A stretch of 15,840 nucleotides of DNA, from positions 1 to 15,840 of the forward strand of contig JAWVYO010000054.1 of NCBI GenBank assembly GCA_033722675.1, given 5' to 3'. This stretch comes from DATHYU01 sp033722675. Its GTDB lineage: Bacteria; Actinomycetota; Acidimicrobiia; Spongiisociales; UBA11373. Below are positions 7,171 to 13,114 of this stretch, piece by piece. Made by a program: the position numbers and the translations under genes. The notes beneath the pieces are model-generated. The model made no database searches, was not told the DNA's origin, and worked only from the letters and a program-made list of their open reading frames with translations. Each line of letters opens with the position of its first letter. The stretch's first letter is position 1.

Positions 7171-7946
7171 GGCGCCACCAGCCCGTCGATGTCGGTCGTC
7201 GTCACCCGCCGGGCGCCGCCGTGGAGGCCGTGGAGCAGGAACTCCCGGTTGCCGCGGGAGCCGTCGATCGGCGACGGAGCGACCGCCACCGGGGCGATCC
7301 CGGCCTGCTCCAGGGCGTCGGCGACCGAGGCGACGGCATCGGCGTGGGCGTCGGGATCGCGCACGATGCCTCCCCGACCCACGCGCTCGCGTCCGACCTC
7401 GAACTGCGGCTTCACGAGGACAACGTACCCGGTCCCGTCGCGGCCGGCGCGTGCCAGCTGGGCGGCGACGAGCGCGATCGAGATGAACGACAGGTCGGCG
7501 ACCACGAGGTCGAAGGGCGCGCCCAGCGCGTCGAGATCGGCGGTGCGAACGTTCGTCCGGTCGACCACCGTCACGCGATCGTCGGTGGCGAGCCGGGTGA
7601 TCATCTGTCCGTACCCCACGTCGACGGCCACCACCGAGGCCGCGCCCGCCCGAAGGAGGACGTCGGTGAAACCGCCGGTGGACGCTCCGACGTCGAGCAC
7701 CCGGAGGCCGGCCGGGTCGACGTCGAAGGCGTCGAGGGCGCCGGCCAGCTTCTCCCCGGCGCGGCTGGCCCAGCCGGGGCCGTCCTCGATGCGCACCGGG
7801 ACGTCGGGGGCGACGAGTGTGGCCGGGGTGGGGGTGGGGGTGCCCACGACCACCACGCGGGACGCTTCGATGGCGCGCCGCGCTGCGCTGCGCGACGGCG
7901 CCAGCCCGCGGCGCACGAGCTCGCGATCGAGCCGCCGGCGCGTCAG
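7167..7946 (-). CDS. tlyA: TlyA family rRNA (cytidine-2'-O)-methyltransferase, probable CTG start
   Basis: This enzyme 2'-O-methylates cytidines of 16S and 23S rRNA (C1409 and C1920 in mycobacteria, where its loss gives capreomycin resistance). From the CTG at 7946 it has 259 residues (M. tuberculosis 268). An S4 RNA-binding domain begins with TRRRLDRELVRRGLAPSR (2-19). A Rossmann methyltransferase follows, with SAM motif LDVGASTGGFTD (84-95). The catalytic tetrad is visible as Lys67, Asp151, Lys179 and Glu235. The first ATG, GTG or TTG in the frame is a GTG at 7916, which would remove the first ten residues of the S4 domain. CTG at 7946 overlaps the stop of the upstream small gene as CTGA, like its neighbours, so I prefer it. 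The stop overlaps nadK (GTGA). Confidence 0.93.
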   Translation of the reverse strand: MTRRRLDRELVRRGLAPSRSAARRAIEASRVVVVGTPTPTPATLVAPDVPVRIEDGPGWASRAGEKLAGALDAFDVDPAGLRVLDVGASTGGFTDVLLRAGAASVVAVDVGYGQMITRLATDDRVTVVDRTNVRTADLDALGAPFDLVVADLSFISIALVAAQLARAGRDGTGYVVLVKPQFEVGRERVGRGGIVRDPDAHADAVASVADALEQAGIAPVAVAPSPIDGSRGNREFLLHGLHGGARRVTTTDIDGLVAP

Positions 7947-8134
7947 GACGCCGTCCCGTCCGTGTCGTCGAGGGCCTCCGACAGTCGGTCGACGACCCGA
8001 TCGGCGACGGACGGGGCGTCGGCCGGGTCGGCGTCGCGTAGCTCGGCCACGAGTCGGGTGACGTCCTGGAGGCCGTCGGACTCGTCGGTGGGGTCCTCGC
8101 CGGCGGGCACTTGGTTCGGTGGCGTGGTATCCAT
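7943..8134 (-). CDS. Small acidic protein upstream of tlyA, unknown function
   Basis: A 63-residue, acidic, soluble protein beginning MDTTPPNQVPAGEDP. The first 20 residues look disordered; residues about 24-58 (VTRLVAELRDADPADAPSV and VVDRLSEALDD) could form two amphipathic helices with regular Leu/Val spacing. M. tuberculosis has a small gene (Rv1693, 58 codons) at the same place just before tlyA, so this is probably its positional counterpart. ATG start at 8134, with GGGA about 10 bases upstream. It is the first gene of the long minus-strand run and ends in the CTGA overlap with tlyA. No function can be named. Confidence 0.65.
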   Translation of the reverse strand: MDTTPPNQVPAGEDPTDESDGLQDVTRLVAELRDADPADAPSVADRVVDRLSEALDDTDGTAS

Positions 8135-8172
8135 GGCCCCATCATCCCACGGACCAGCGACAGGACCCGAGC

Positions 8173-8922
8173 TTGCTCCCCCTCCGGGACGTCAATCCCA
8201 CCCGCATCCGACCGCTCCTGACCTGGGCGATCATCGCGGCCAATCTCGCCGTGTTCTTCCTGGTCCAACCCTGGGACGACCCCGAGGCCGCCCTCGAGTT
8301 CACCTACGAGAACGCCGCCATCGCGTGCGAGCTCACGACGGGTGATCCGCTGGAACCGCAGGAGGTGGGCGGCCCCTGTCTCGACGAACAGGCGGCCGAT
8401 CCGATCTTCCCCGACAAGAACGTGCCGCTGAGCGCACTGGTGTCCATGTTCCTGCACGGCGGTCTCGCCCACCTCGGCTTCAACATGTGGAGCCTGTGGA
8501 TCTTCGGCAACAACGTCGAGGAGGCGTACGGACGGGTGGGCTACGCCCTGCTCTATCTCGTGACGGGCATCGCCGCCACCGTGGGCTTCGTCGCCGTCAA
8601 CCCGGAACTCACGGTCCCCCTCGTGGGCGCCAGCGGCGCCATCGCCGGCGTCATGGGCGCCTACCTGGTGCTCTTCCCCCGGCACCTGGTGATGACCCTG
8701 GTGATCTTCCGGATCGTGGCGATCCCCGCCGTCGCCTTCCTGGGCATCTGGTTCCTGAGCCAGTTCCTGCTCTCTTCGGACGCCGGGGAGATCGCCTGGG
8801 AGGCGCACGTCGCCGGGTTCGTCGCCGGAGCGCTCATCACGCTGCCCTTCCGACGCCGGTTGCTCGGCAACACCCTCGAAGGCGAGCGACGCCGTGAGCC
8901 CGATGCCTTCGGCCGCATCTGA
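8173..8922 (+). CDS. Rhomboid family intramembrane serine protease
   Basis: A 249-residue membrane protein that cleaves substrates within the bilayer. The catalytic serine is Ser154 in VGASGAIAG and the catalytic histidine His212 in WEAHVAGFVAG. The conserved HGGLAHLGFNMWSL (95-108) supplies the oxyanion His/Asn region. Hydrophobic segments alternate through about residues 15-225. A soluble loop at about 33-82, with cysteines at 52 and 69, follows the first membrane segment. I choose the TTG at 8173: AGGA at 8162-8165 is 7 bases upstream, and the resulting LLPLRDVNPTR is how such actinobacterial rhomboids begin. A GTG at 8119 would add 18 unusual residues and overlap the divergent small gene. 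The stop is 1 base from the HAD stop on the other strand. Substrate unknown. Confidence 0.92.
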   Translation: MLPLRDVNPTRIRPLLTWAIIAANLAVFFLVQPWDDPEAALEFTYENAAIACELTTGDPLEPQEVGGPCLDEQAADPIFPDKNVPLSALVSMFLHGGLAHLGFNMWSLWIFGNNVEEAYGRVGYALLYLVTGIAATVGFVAVNPELTVPLVGASGAIAGVMGAYLVLFPRHLVMTLVIFRIVAIPAVAFLGIWFLSQFLLSSDAGEIAWEAHVAGFVAGALITLPFRRRLLGNTLEGERRREPDAFGRI

Positions 8923-8923
8923 G

Positions 8924-9712
8924 TCACGCCGGCGGGCGGACGGTGAGATCCGCCAGCGAGGGGACCACGACGTCCGGCGTCATCTCGCGTGGCACCGCCT
9001 CGGGGTTGTCGACGACTCCGGTCAGCACGAGCACCCGCTCCCAGCCGGCCGCGATCCCGAGCGCGAGATCCGTCTCGGGGCGGTCTCCCACGACGGCGGT
9101 GCGTCCTGGCCCCAGGCGACGCTCCAGCGCCTCACGCATGGGCGCGTTGGGCTTTCCGGCGACCTCGGCGTCGCGTCCGGTGGCCCGCTCCAGAGCGGCG
9201 ACGATGGCGCCGCCCCCCGGCCAGAGGCCGTCCTCCACGGGGAAGCTGGCGTCGGTGTTCGTGGCGACGAACCGGGCCCCGGCGAAGATGGCGGCCGCGG
9301 CGAGACGCAGGCGGTCGTACGTGAGGCGCCGATCGAGCCCCACCACCACGAGCCCGGCCCGTTCCGGTGTGTCGGTGACCCCGATCCCGACGCCGGCGAG
9401 CGCGCGCTCGATGCCCGGTTCGCCGACCACCAGGGCCGGCCCGGCCTCGTCGCGGACCAGGTCGGCCGCGGCGATGCTGGAGGTGACCACCTGATCGGCC
9501 CGAGCCCGGAATCCCGTCGACGAGGCGATCTTGGCCGCGACGCGCCCGGGGGTGGCGGTCGAGTTGTTCGTGGCGAAGAGGATGTGCACACCGGCGTCGG
9601 CGGCAGCCTCGAGGACGCGACCCACCCCGGGCACGCCCCGGCCACCGCGGTAGACGACGCCGTCGAGGTCGCACACCAGGTTGTCCACCGCTAGGAGGGT
9701 GGCCGTGGTCAT
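8924..9712 (-). CDS. HAD superfamily (type IIA, NagD-like) phosphatase
   Basis: A 262-residue cytoplasmic phosphatase. HAD motifs are in order: motif I VCDLDGVVYRG with nucleophile Asp15 and acid/base Asp17, motif II ATNNST (Thr48), motif III Lys187 in AGKPN, and motif IV GDRPETD (Asp210, Asp215). The large C2a cap sits between motifs II and III, as in NagD and 4-nitrophenylphosphatase-like enzymes. The counterpart upstream of tlyA in M. tuberculosis (Rv1692) acts on glycerol 3-phosphate and is longer; that activity is possible here but not shown. ATG at 9712 has AGGGGAG 5 bases upstream (9718-9724). That start and its ribosome binding site lie inside the opposing DUF1015 gene. The stop faces the rhomboid stop with 1 base between. 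Confidence 0.9.
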   Translation of the reverse strand: MTTATLLAVDNLVCDLDGVVYRGGRGVPGVGRVLEAAADAGVHILFATNNSTATPGRVAAKIASSTGFRARADQVVTSSIAAADLVRDEAGPALVVGEPGIERALAGVGIGVTDTPERAGLVVVGLDRRLTYDRLRLAAAAIFAGARFVATNTDASFPVEDGLWPGGGAIVAALERATGRDAEVAGKPNAPMREALERRLGPGRTAVVGDRPETDLALGIAAGWERVLVLTGVVDNPEAVPREMTPDVVVPSLADLTVRPPA

Positions 9713-9724
9713 GATCGCTCCCCT
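9693..9724. promoter_or_regulatory. Interlocked divergent ribosome binding sites and starts
   Basis: AGGAGG at 9693-9698 on the plus strand serves the DUF1015 gene (GTG 9705, or ATG 9711). AGGGGAG on the minus strand at 9718-9724 serves the HAD gene (ATG 9712). Each site lies inside the first codons of the other gene, and the two possible ATGs overlap in tCATGAt. The two mRNAs must therefore overlap in antisense at their 5' ends, and their promoters must lie inside each other's coding sequence. Confidence 0.6.
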
Positions 9725-10727
9725 CTCAGGATTCCTCGCCCGGGGCTCGGTGACGGACCATCGCGAGCTGAAGCGGATCGCCAAGGGTCTCCGCGATGCT
9801 CCGGCCGACGGACGCTACCAGTCCTCGGAGGCCGACCGTTTCCACCGGCACTTCGCCCCCGTCGAGGACCGGTGGATCCGGTACCGGGTGCGCGTCGGCG
9901 ACGAGGTGGTCGTCGACGGGGTCGTCGGTGAGATCCCGCTGGAGGCGCTGCGGGGCCACGAGGCCACGTTGCCCGCCGAGTCGGGGAGACGCCGCCGTCA
10001 GCGGCTGCGCTCTGCGATGGACATCCGCCCCATCGTCGCCTTCGACCGGCGTGGTTTCCCCCTCGTCCCCTTCCCCGATCCCGACCTGGTGCTGGAGACG
10101 AACGACGGCTCGCTCCACGAACTCGCCGTCGTGGCGTCGGGACCCCGCGTCGAGGGCCCGCTCGTGATCGCCGACGGGCACCACCGCACCGAGGTGGCCC
10201 GGGAGCATCACGCCGCGGTGGGCGGCGACGGACGGGCGGCGCGGATCCTCGGCATGGTCGTGCCGGCCGGGAAAGGACTGCGCGCCGCGTCCTTCCACCG
10301 GCGCTTCGCCCTCGCCGGACGCCCCGTGGGTCTGGACCGGGTGTTCGACGTCGTCCCCGCCCGGCGTCCCGGGGTGCCGCCGCCCGGCGGACTGCTGTGG
10401 TGGCCCGGAGACGGCACCCCGGGCCTGGGCCTGCGCCTCCGGCCAGGGACCGCCGACCTCCCGCCGGGGCACGCCGGGGTGCCGGCCGCGGTGGCGGCGC
10501 GCCACCTGCTCCCCCTGGCGGGGGTGGAGGAGCACGATGCCGAGTACGAGGGCGACGTCGACGCGGCGGTGGCCGACCTCCCCGCCCCCGGTGCTGCGCT
10601 GCTGCTCGGGGACGTCCCGCTGGCGTCGGTGAGGACCGCCGCCGAGACGGGCCATCACCTCCCACCGAAGGCGACCCGGTTCACGCCGAAGCCCCTCTCG
10701 GGGCCGATCACCCGGCCGATCGACTGA
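9705..10727 (+). CDS. DUF1015 family protein, short N-terminus
   Basis: A protein of 340 residues (from GTG 9705) with the DUF1015 hallmarks: VIADGHHRTEVA in the middle and the C-terminal PPKATRFTPKPLSGPITRP, which matches the family's P-x-K-S/T-T-x-F-x-P-K ending. The segment around HEATLPAESGRRRRQRL also fits. Members are often about 400 residues; here the first part of the domain, normally starting with a P-F-R-G/A-x-R-Y type segment, seems absent, so this is a shortened version. The function is unknown; DUF1015 genes are sometimes found beside serine or D-3-phosphoglycerate metabolism genes, which are not seen here. AGGAGG lies 6 bases before GTG 9705 and 12 before ATG 9711, so the start is uncertain by two codons. 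The 3' end overlaps the M20 gene by 20 bases. Confidence 0.8.
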   Translation: MVMIAPLSGFLARGSVTDHRELKRIAKGLRDAPADGRYQSSEADRFHRHFAPVEDRWIRYRVRVGDEVVVDGVVGEIPLEALRGHEATLPAESGRRRRQRLRSAMDIRPIVAFDRRGFPLVPFPDPDLVLETNDGSLHELAVVASGPRVEGPLVIADGHHRTEVAREHHAAVGGDGRAARILGMVVPAGKGLRAASFHRRFALAGRPVGLDRVFDVVPARRPGVPPPGGLLWWPGDGTPGLGLRLRPGTADLPPGHAGVPAAVAARHLLPLAGVEEHDAEYEGDVDAAVADLPAPGAALLLGDVPLASVRTAAETGHHLPPKATRFTPKPLSGPITRPID

Positions 10728-12054
10728 AGTCGTCCACGATCGCCGCGTAGAGCCGGGCCGTGAGCCCCACCGAGCGCTCGCTCACGCGCTCGTCGTGGCC
10801 GTGGAACATCGAGAGGAACTCGCCGAAGCCCAGGCGGTCGTCATGGAGTCCGAGGCCGTAGCACACGGTGCCGCGGGGCCGGAAGAACCGGGCGTCCGTG
10901 GCCACCGGGATCAGCGTCGGCAGGAGTCGTGCGCCGGGGGCCACCCGGTCGATCGCCGTCTCCATCGCCTCCCAGAGCGGGCCGTCCGTCGGCGACTCGG
11001 ACGCCGGGGTGCTCTCGATCGGATCGAGGTCGAGGTCGTCGTCGAAGCCGGGGCCGATGGCCTTGCGGAAGTGGTCGTGGACGCTGTCGGCGTCCTGGCC
11101 GGGCACCGTCCGGACGTCCAACTCCGCGACGGCGCGATCGGGCACCACGTTGGCCTTCACGCCGGCCTCCAGCGTGTTGGGGCTGATCGTCATGTGCGTG
11201 CAGGCGTGCACCCATCGGGCGAACCCCGGATCGTCCAGTGCCAGCTCGTCGATGGCGGCGTCCACCCGGTCGGGGTCGACGAGGGCCTCGGCGAGGGCCC
11301 GCGGAGGACCCCAGGCCGCCACGAAGCGGCGCCAGACGTCGGTGATCGCCACGGGCGGCTGATGCTCGTCGAGGCGGGTGATCGCCCGTGCCAGCGGGAG
11401 GAGCGCATTGTCGGCCCGGTAGGGCTGGCTGCCGTGCCCGGGTGTCCCCGACGCCCGCAGTCGTCGCCAGTGGGGCCCCTTCTCGGCCACGGTCACGGGG
11501 ATCCCCGGTCCGGCGCCGCCGGTGAGGGCCGGAGCTCCGATCTCCGTGAGGAGATAGTCGCACGCCACCTCCTCCCAATGGTGCTCGACGATCCAGTGGG
11601 CCCCGAAGGTTCCGGACGCCTCCTCGTCGGCCACGGCGAAGAAGAGGAGATCGCCCGCGGGCGGAGCGACCTCCCCGTCGAGATAGCGTTTGAACACGGC
11701 CGCCATGGCGGCCGTCTGGTTGAGCATGTCCACGGTGCCCCGGCCCCACACGAATCCGTCGGACCGGATGCCCTCGAAGGGATCCACGCTCCACCCATCG
11801 GGCGACACGGGCACGACGTCCGTGTGCCCCATGAGCATGAGGCTGGGCGCCTCGGGATCGGTTCCCTCGACTCGATACAGCGTGCTCACCCGTCCCGGGT
11901 GCGGTTCGAACTCCCGCCCGCGTGCGCCCAGATAGTCGGCGATCGTCTCCACCGACCGCCGTTCCTGGCCGGCGTCGGGGGTGCCGTCGTTCACACAGGC
12001 GTTGCGCACGAGCGCGACGAGGAGTTCGACGACCTCGTCGCCGGGCACGGTCAC
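10708..12054 (-). CDS. M20 family zinc metallopeptidase / amidohydrolase
   Basis: A 448-residue cytoplasmic enzyme of the ArgE/DapE/CPG2/PepV superfamily. Dizinc-site motifs are visible: His77 and Asp79 in LMGHTDVVPVS, bridging Asp109 in WGRGTVDM, Glu144-Glu145 in VADEEASGTFG, Glu171 in LLTEIGAP, and a C-terminal His in MFHGHDERVS. The dimerisation domain lies between, beginning about KGPHWRRLRASGTPGHGS. Substrate may be a dipeptide, an N-acyl amino acid or a carbamoyl compound; the sequence does not decide. I use the GTG at 12054 because GGAGGG (12062-12067) is 7 bases upstream; the ATG at 12084 has no ribosome binding site. It follows the GNAT gene by 43 bases and its 3' end overlaps DUF1015 on the other strand. 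Confidence 0.92.
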   Translation of the reverse strand: MTVPGDEVVELLVALVRNACVNDGTPDAGQERRSVETIADYLGARGREFEPHPGRVSTLYRVEGTDPEAPSLMLMGHTDVVPVSPDGWSVDPFEGIRSDGFVWGRGTVDMLNQTAAMAAVFKRYLDGEVAPPAGDLLFFAVADEEASGTFGAHWIVEHHWEEVACDYLLTEIGAPALTGGAGPGIPVTVAEKGPHWRRLRASGTPGHGSQPYRADNALLPLARAITRLDEHQPPVAITDVWRRFVAAWGPPRALAEALVDPDRVDAAIDELALDDPGFARWVHACTHMTISPNTLEAGVKANVVPDRAVAELDVRTVPGQDADSVHDHFRKAIGPGFDDDLDLDPIESTPASESPTDGPLWEAMETAIDRVAPGARLLPTLIPVATDARFFRPRGTVCYGLGLHDDRLGFGEFLSMFHGHDERVSERSVGLTARLYAAIVDDFSRSAG

Positions 12055-12097
12055 CGGTGATCCCTCCGGTGGCGGCGCGTGCATCGGGTGGCAGGGC

Positions 12098-12574
12098 TCA
12101 TCGGTCGGCCGACGAGTACATGACGATGTGGCGGGCGGTGAAGCCGTTGGCCTCGAAGAAGTTCTTGGCGAGGCGGTGGCCAGGGCTCACATGGGCGTCG
12201 AAGTGGTCGATGCCCAGATCGTCGGCCCACTCGAAGAAGTGGTCCATCATCGCCTCGGCCACACCCACCTGACGGGCCTCGGCCACGGTGAAGACGTACG
12301 TCACCGCCGCCCGGAGCGCCCGGTCCGCCTGCGGCAGCAGGGGCTCGACGCGCCCGACGAGGAATCCCAGCGGCACGCCGTCGATCGTGCCGATGGCGAC
12401 CGTCGTTTCCTCGGCGTCGACGAGGTCCTCGAGGCTCGCCCGGGCCGGTTCGGCGAGGCCCTCGGCGAGGTCCCAGAGGGGTTTGAGCGCGGTCATCTCC
12501 GTCTCGAGGAGGCGGTACATCGACAGCAGCTCGTCGAGATCGTCGAGGGTCGCGGGTCGGGCGGCGACGTCCAC
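12098..12574 (-). CDS. GNAT family N-acetyltransferase
   Basis: A 158-residue GNAT-fold protein. The acetyl-CoA pyrophosphate-binding motif A is QVGVAEAMMDHFFEWAD (102-118; R/Q-x-x-G-x-A pattern), preceded by the beta-4 strand VTYVFTVAEA. The end of motif B is visible as KNFFEANGFT (137-146). The N-terminus ARPATLDDLDELLSMY is typical of the family. The acceptor substrate cannot be told. The start is a GTG at 12574 with no ribosome binding site; a TAGCCT box ends 7 bases upstream, which would suit a leaderless transcript. It lies between the DUF4193 gene (42-base gap) and the M20 gene (43-base gap) on the same strand. Confidence 0.85.
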   Translation of the reverse strand: MDVAARPATLDDLDELLSMYRLLETEMTALKPLWDLAEGLAEPARASLEDLVDAEETTVAIGTIDGVPLGFLVGRVEPLLPQADRALRAAVTYVFTVAEARQVGVAEAMMDHFFEWADDLGIDHFDAHVSPGHRLAKNFFEANGFTARHIVMYSSADR

Positions 12575-12581
12575 GGCGGCG

Positions 12582-12587
12582 AGGCTA
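12582..12587 (-). promoter_or_regulatory. Possible -10 box for a leaderless GNAT transcript
   Basis: TAGCCT on the minus strand, with exactly 7 bases to the GTG start at 12574 and no Shine-Dalgarno between. This is the usual geometry of leaderless actinobacterial genes. The -35 region is poor. Confidence 0.3.
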
Positions 12588-12616
12588 GTGGACCCCGCCG
12601 GAGTACCCGACCGGTG

Positions 12617-13030
12617 TCATGCGCAGTCGCGGCAGAGCTTCTTGCGCTTGTTGGCGAGCTGGGCGCTCTTCTTGATCTGGAAGCAGTTCGTGCACACGAA
12701 CTCGTCGGGCGTGGCCTCCTCGGCCCCGCTCTCGAGGGCGATGGTGGCGCGGCGGATCTGGCGGAGCTCCTCGGCCTCGTCGACGGGGAGGGACTCGGCC
12801 TCCTCGTCCTCGGTGAGCATCTCGAGCTCCTCGGCCTCGAGCTCGTCGAGCGCCTCGTCGTCCTCCCCCGACTCGTCGTCCCCGTCGTCGTCCAAATCGT
12901 CGTCGAGGTCGTCGTCCAGGTCGTCGTCGAGATCGTCGTCCAAATCGTCGTCGAGGTCGGCGTCGTCGAGGTCGGCGTCGTCGTCGAGCCAGTCCTCGTC
13001 CGGCTCGAAATCCTCGTCGCTGTTGGCCAT
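12617..13030 (-). CDS. DUF4193 family zinc-ribbon protein with acidic repeat region
   Basis: A 137-residue protein. The C-terminus has the DUF4193 pattern: DEFVCTNCF followed by CRDCA, a Cys113-x2-Cys116-x16-Cys133-x2-Cys136 zinc ribbon with basic residues between (KRKKL). Residues about 14-46 are a very acidic run built from D-D-D-L units, followed by a Glu-rich helix-like stretch (about 55-90). DUF4193 proteins are small actinobacterial proteins of unknown function, about 100 residues long; the acidic repeat makes this one longer. Possible roles in binding RNA polymerase or basic proteins are guesses. ATG at 13030 has AGGAG (13036-13040) 5 bases upstream, and a TATACT box 27 bases further up. 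The gene is monocistronic-looking, after the lipid kinase gene and before GNAT. Confidence 0.85.
   Translation of the reverse strand: MANSDEDFEPDEDWLDDDADLDDADLDDDLDDDLDDDLDDDLDDDLDDDGDDESGEDDEALDELEAEELEMLTEDEEAESLPVDEAEELRQIRRATIALESGAEEATPDEFVCTNCFQIKKSAQLANKRKKLCRDCA
12887..12958 (-). repeat. Six 12-bp tandem units coding D-L-D-D
   Basis: On the plus strand the units run GTCGTCCAAATC, GTCGTCGAGGTC, GTCGTCCAGGTC, GTCGTCGAGATC, then the first two again. Every difference is synonymous: leucine as TTG, CTC or CTG and aspartate as GAT or GAC. Units 1-2 equal units 5-6, suggesting a 48-bp step in its growth. Related but imperfect units continue to about 12990. Confidence 0.85.
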
Positions 13031-13057
13031 CGTGGCTCCTGAGTGGAAGGCGGCGGC

Positions 13058-13063
13058 AGTATA
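13058..13063 (-). promoter_or_regulatory. -10 box of the DUF4193 gene promoter
   Basis: TATACT on the minus strand, five of six matches to TATAAT, in otherwise GC-rich DNA. A start point near 13051 would give a leader of about 20 bases holding the AGGAG at 13036-13040. No recognisable -35 hexamer lies 16-18 bases upstream; that space holds the palindrome at 13071-13084. Confidence 0.6.
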
Positions 13064-13070
13064 TCGACAG

Positions 13071-13084
13071 GCCGCCATGGCGGC
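13071..13084. promoter_or_regulatory. 14-bp perfect palindrome in the DUF4193 promoter, possible operator
   Basis: GCCGCCATGGCGGC is a perfect inverted repeat with 7-base arms and no spacer. It lies about 20-33 bases upstream of the presumed start point, just upstream of the -10 box, where a repressor or activator dimer could act. It is unlikely to be a terminator of the kinase gene, since there is no loop and no T run after it. Confidence 0.4.
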
Positions 13085-13114
13085 AGGGACCTTTGGCCCG
13101 ACCCGCCGCCGCCC

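Noticed and set aside
3024..8061. Very long plus-strand open frames (795, 640 and 572 codons) opposite pyrG, recN, nadK and tlyA
   Set aside because: They are antisense shadows common in very GC-rich DNA; the opposing genes have complete family motifs and the plus-strand translations resemble nothing.
8119..8172. GTG at 8119 as start of the rhomboid gene
   Set aside because: It adds 18 residues unlike the family and overlaps the divergent small gene; TTG 8173 has AGGA at 7 bases.
8190..8195. TTGACG on the minus strand as a -35 box for the long run
   Set aside because: No -10-like hexamer follows at 15-19 bases, so it is probably chance.
12055..12084. ATG at 12084 as start of the M20 gene
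   Set aside because: No ribosome binding site precedes it, while GTG 12054 has GGAGGG 7 bases upstream.
12887..12990. Short tandem units resembling a CRISPR array
   Set aside because: Units are 12 bp, contiguous, without spacers, and encode an in-frame acidic peptide.
13031..13078. Upstream ATG at 13078 adding 16 residues to the DUF4193 protein
   Set aside because: It lies upstream of the TATACT box, has no ribosome binding site, and the ATG at 13030 has AGGAG at good spacing.
13071..13084. Palindrome as an intrinsic terminator of the lipid kinase gene
   Set aside because: It has no loop and no following T run on the minus strand.
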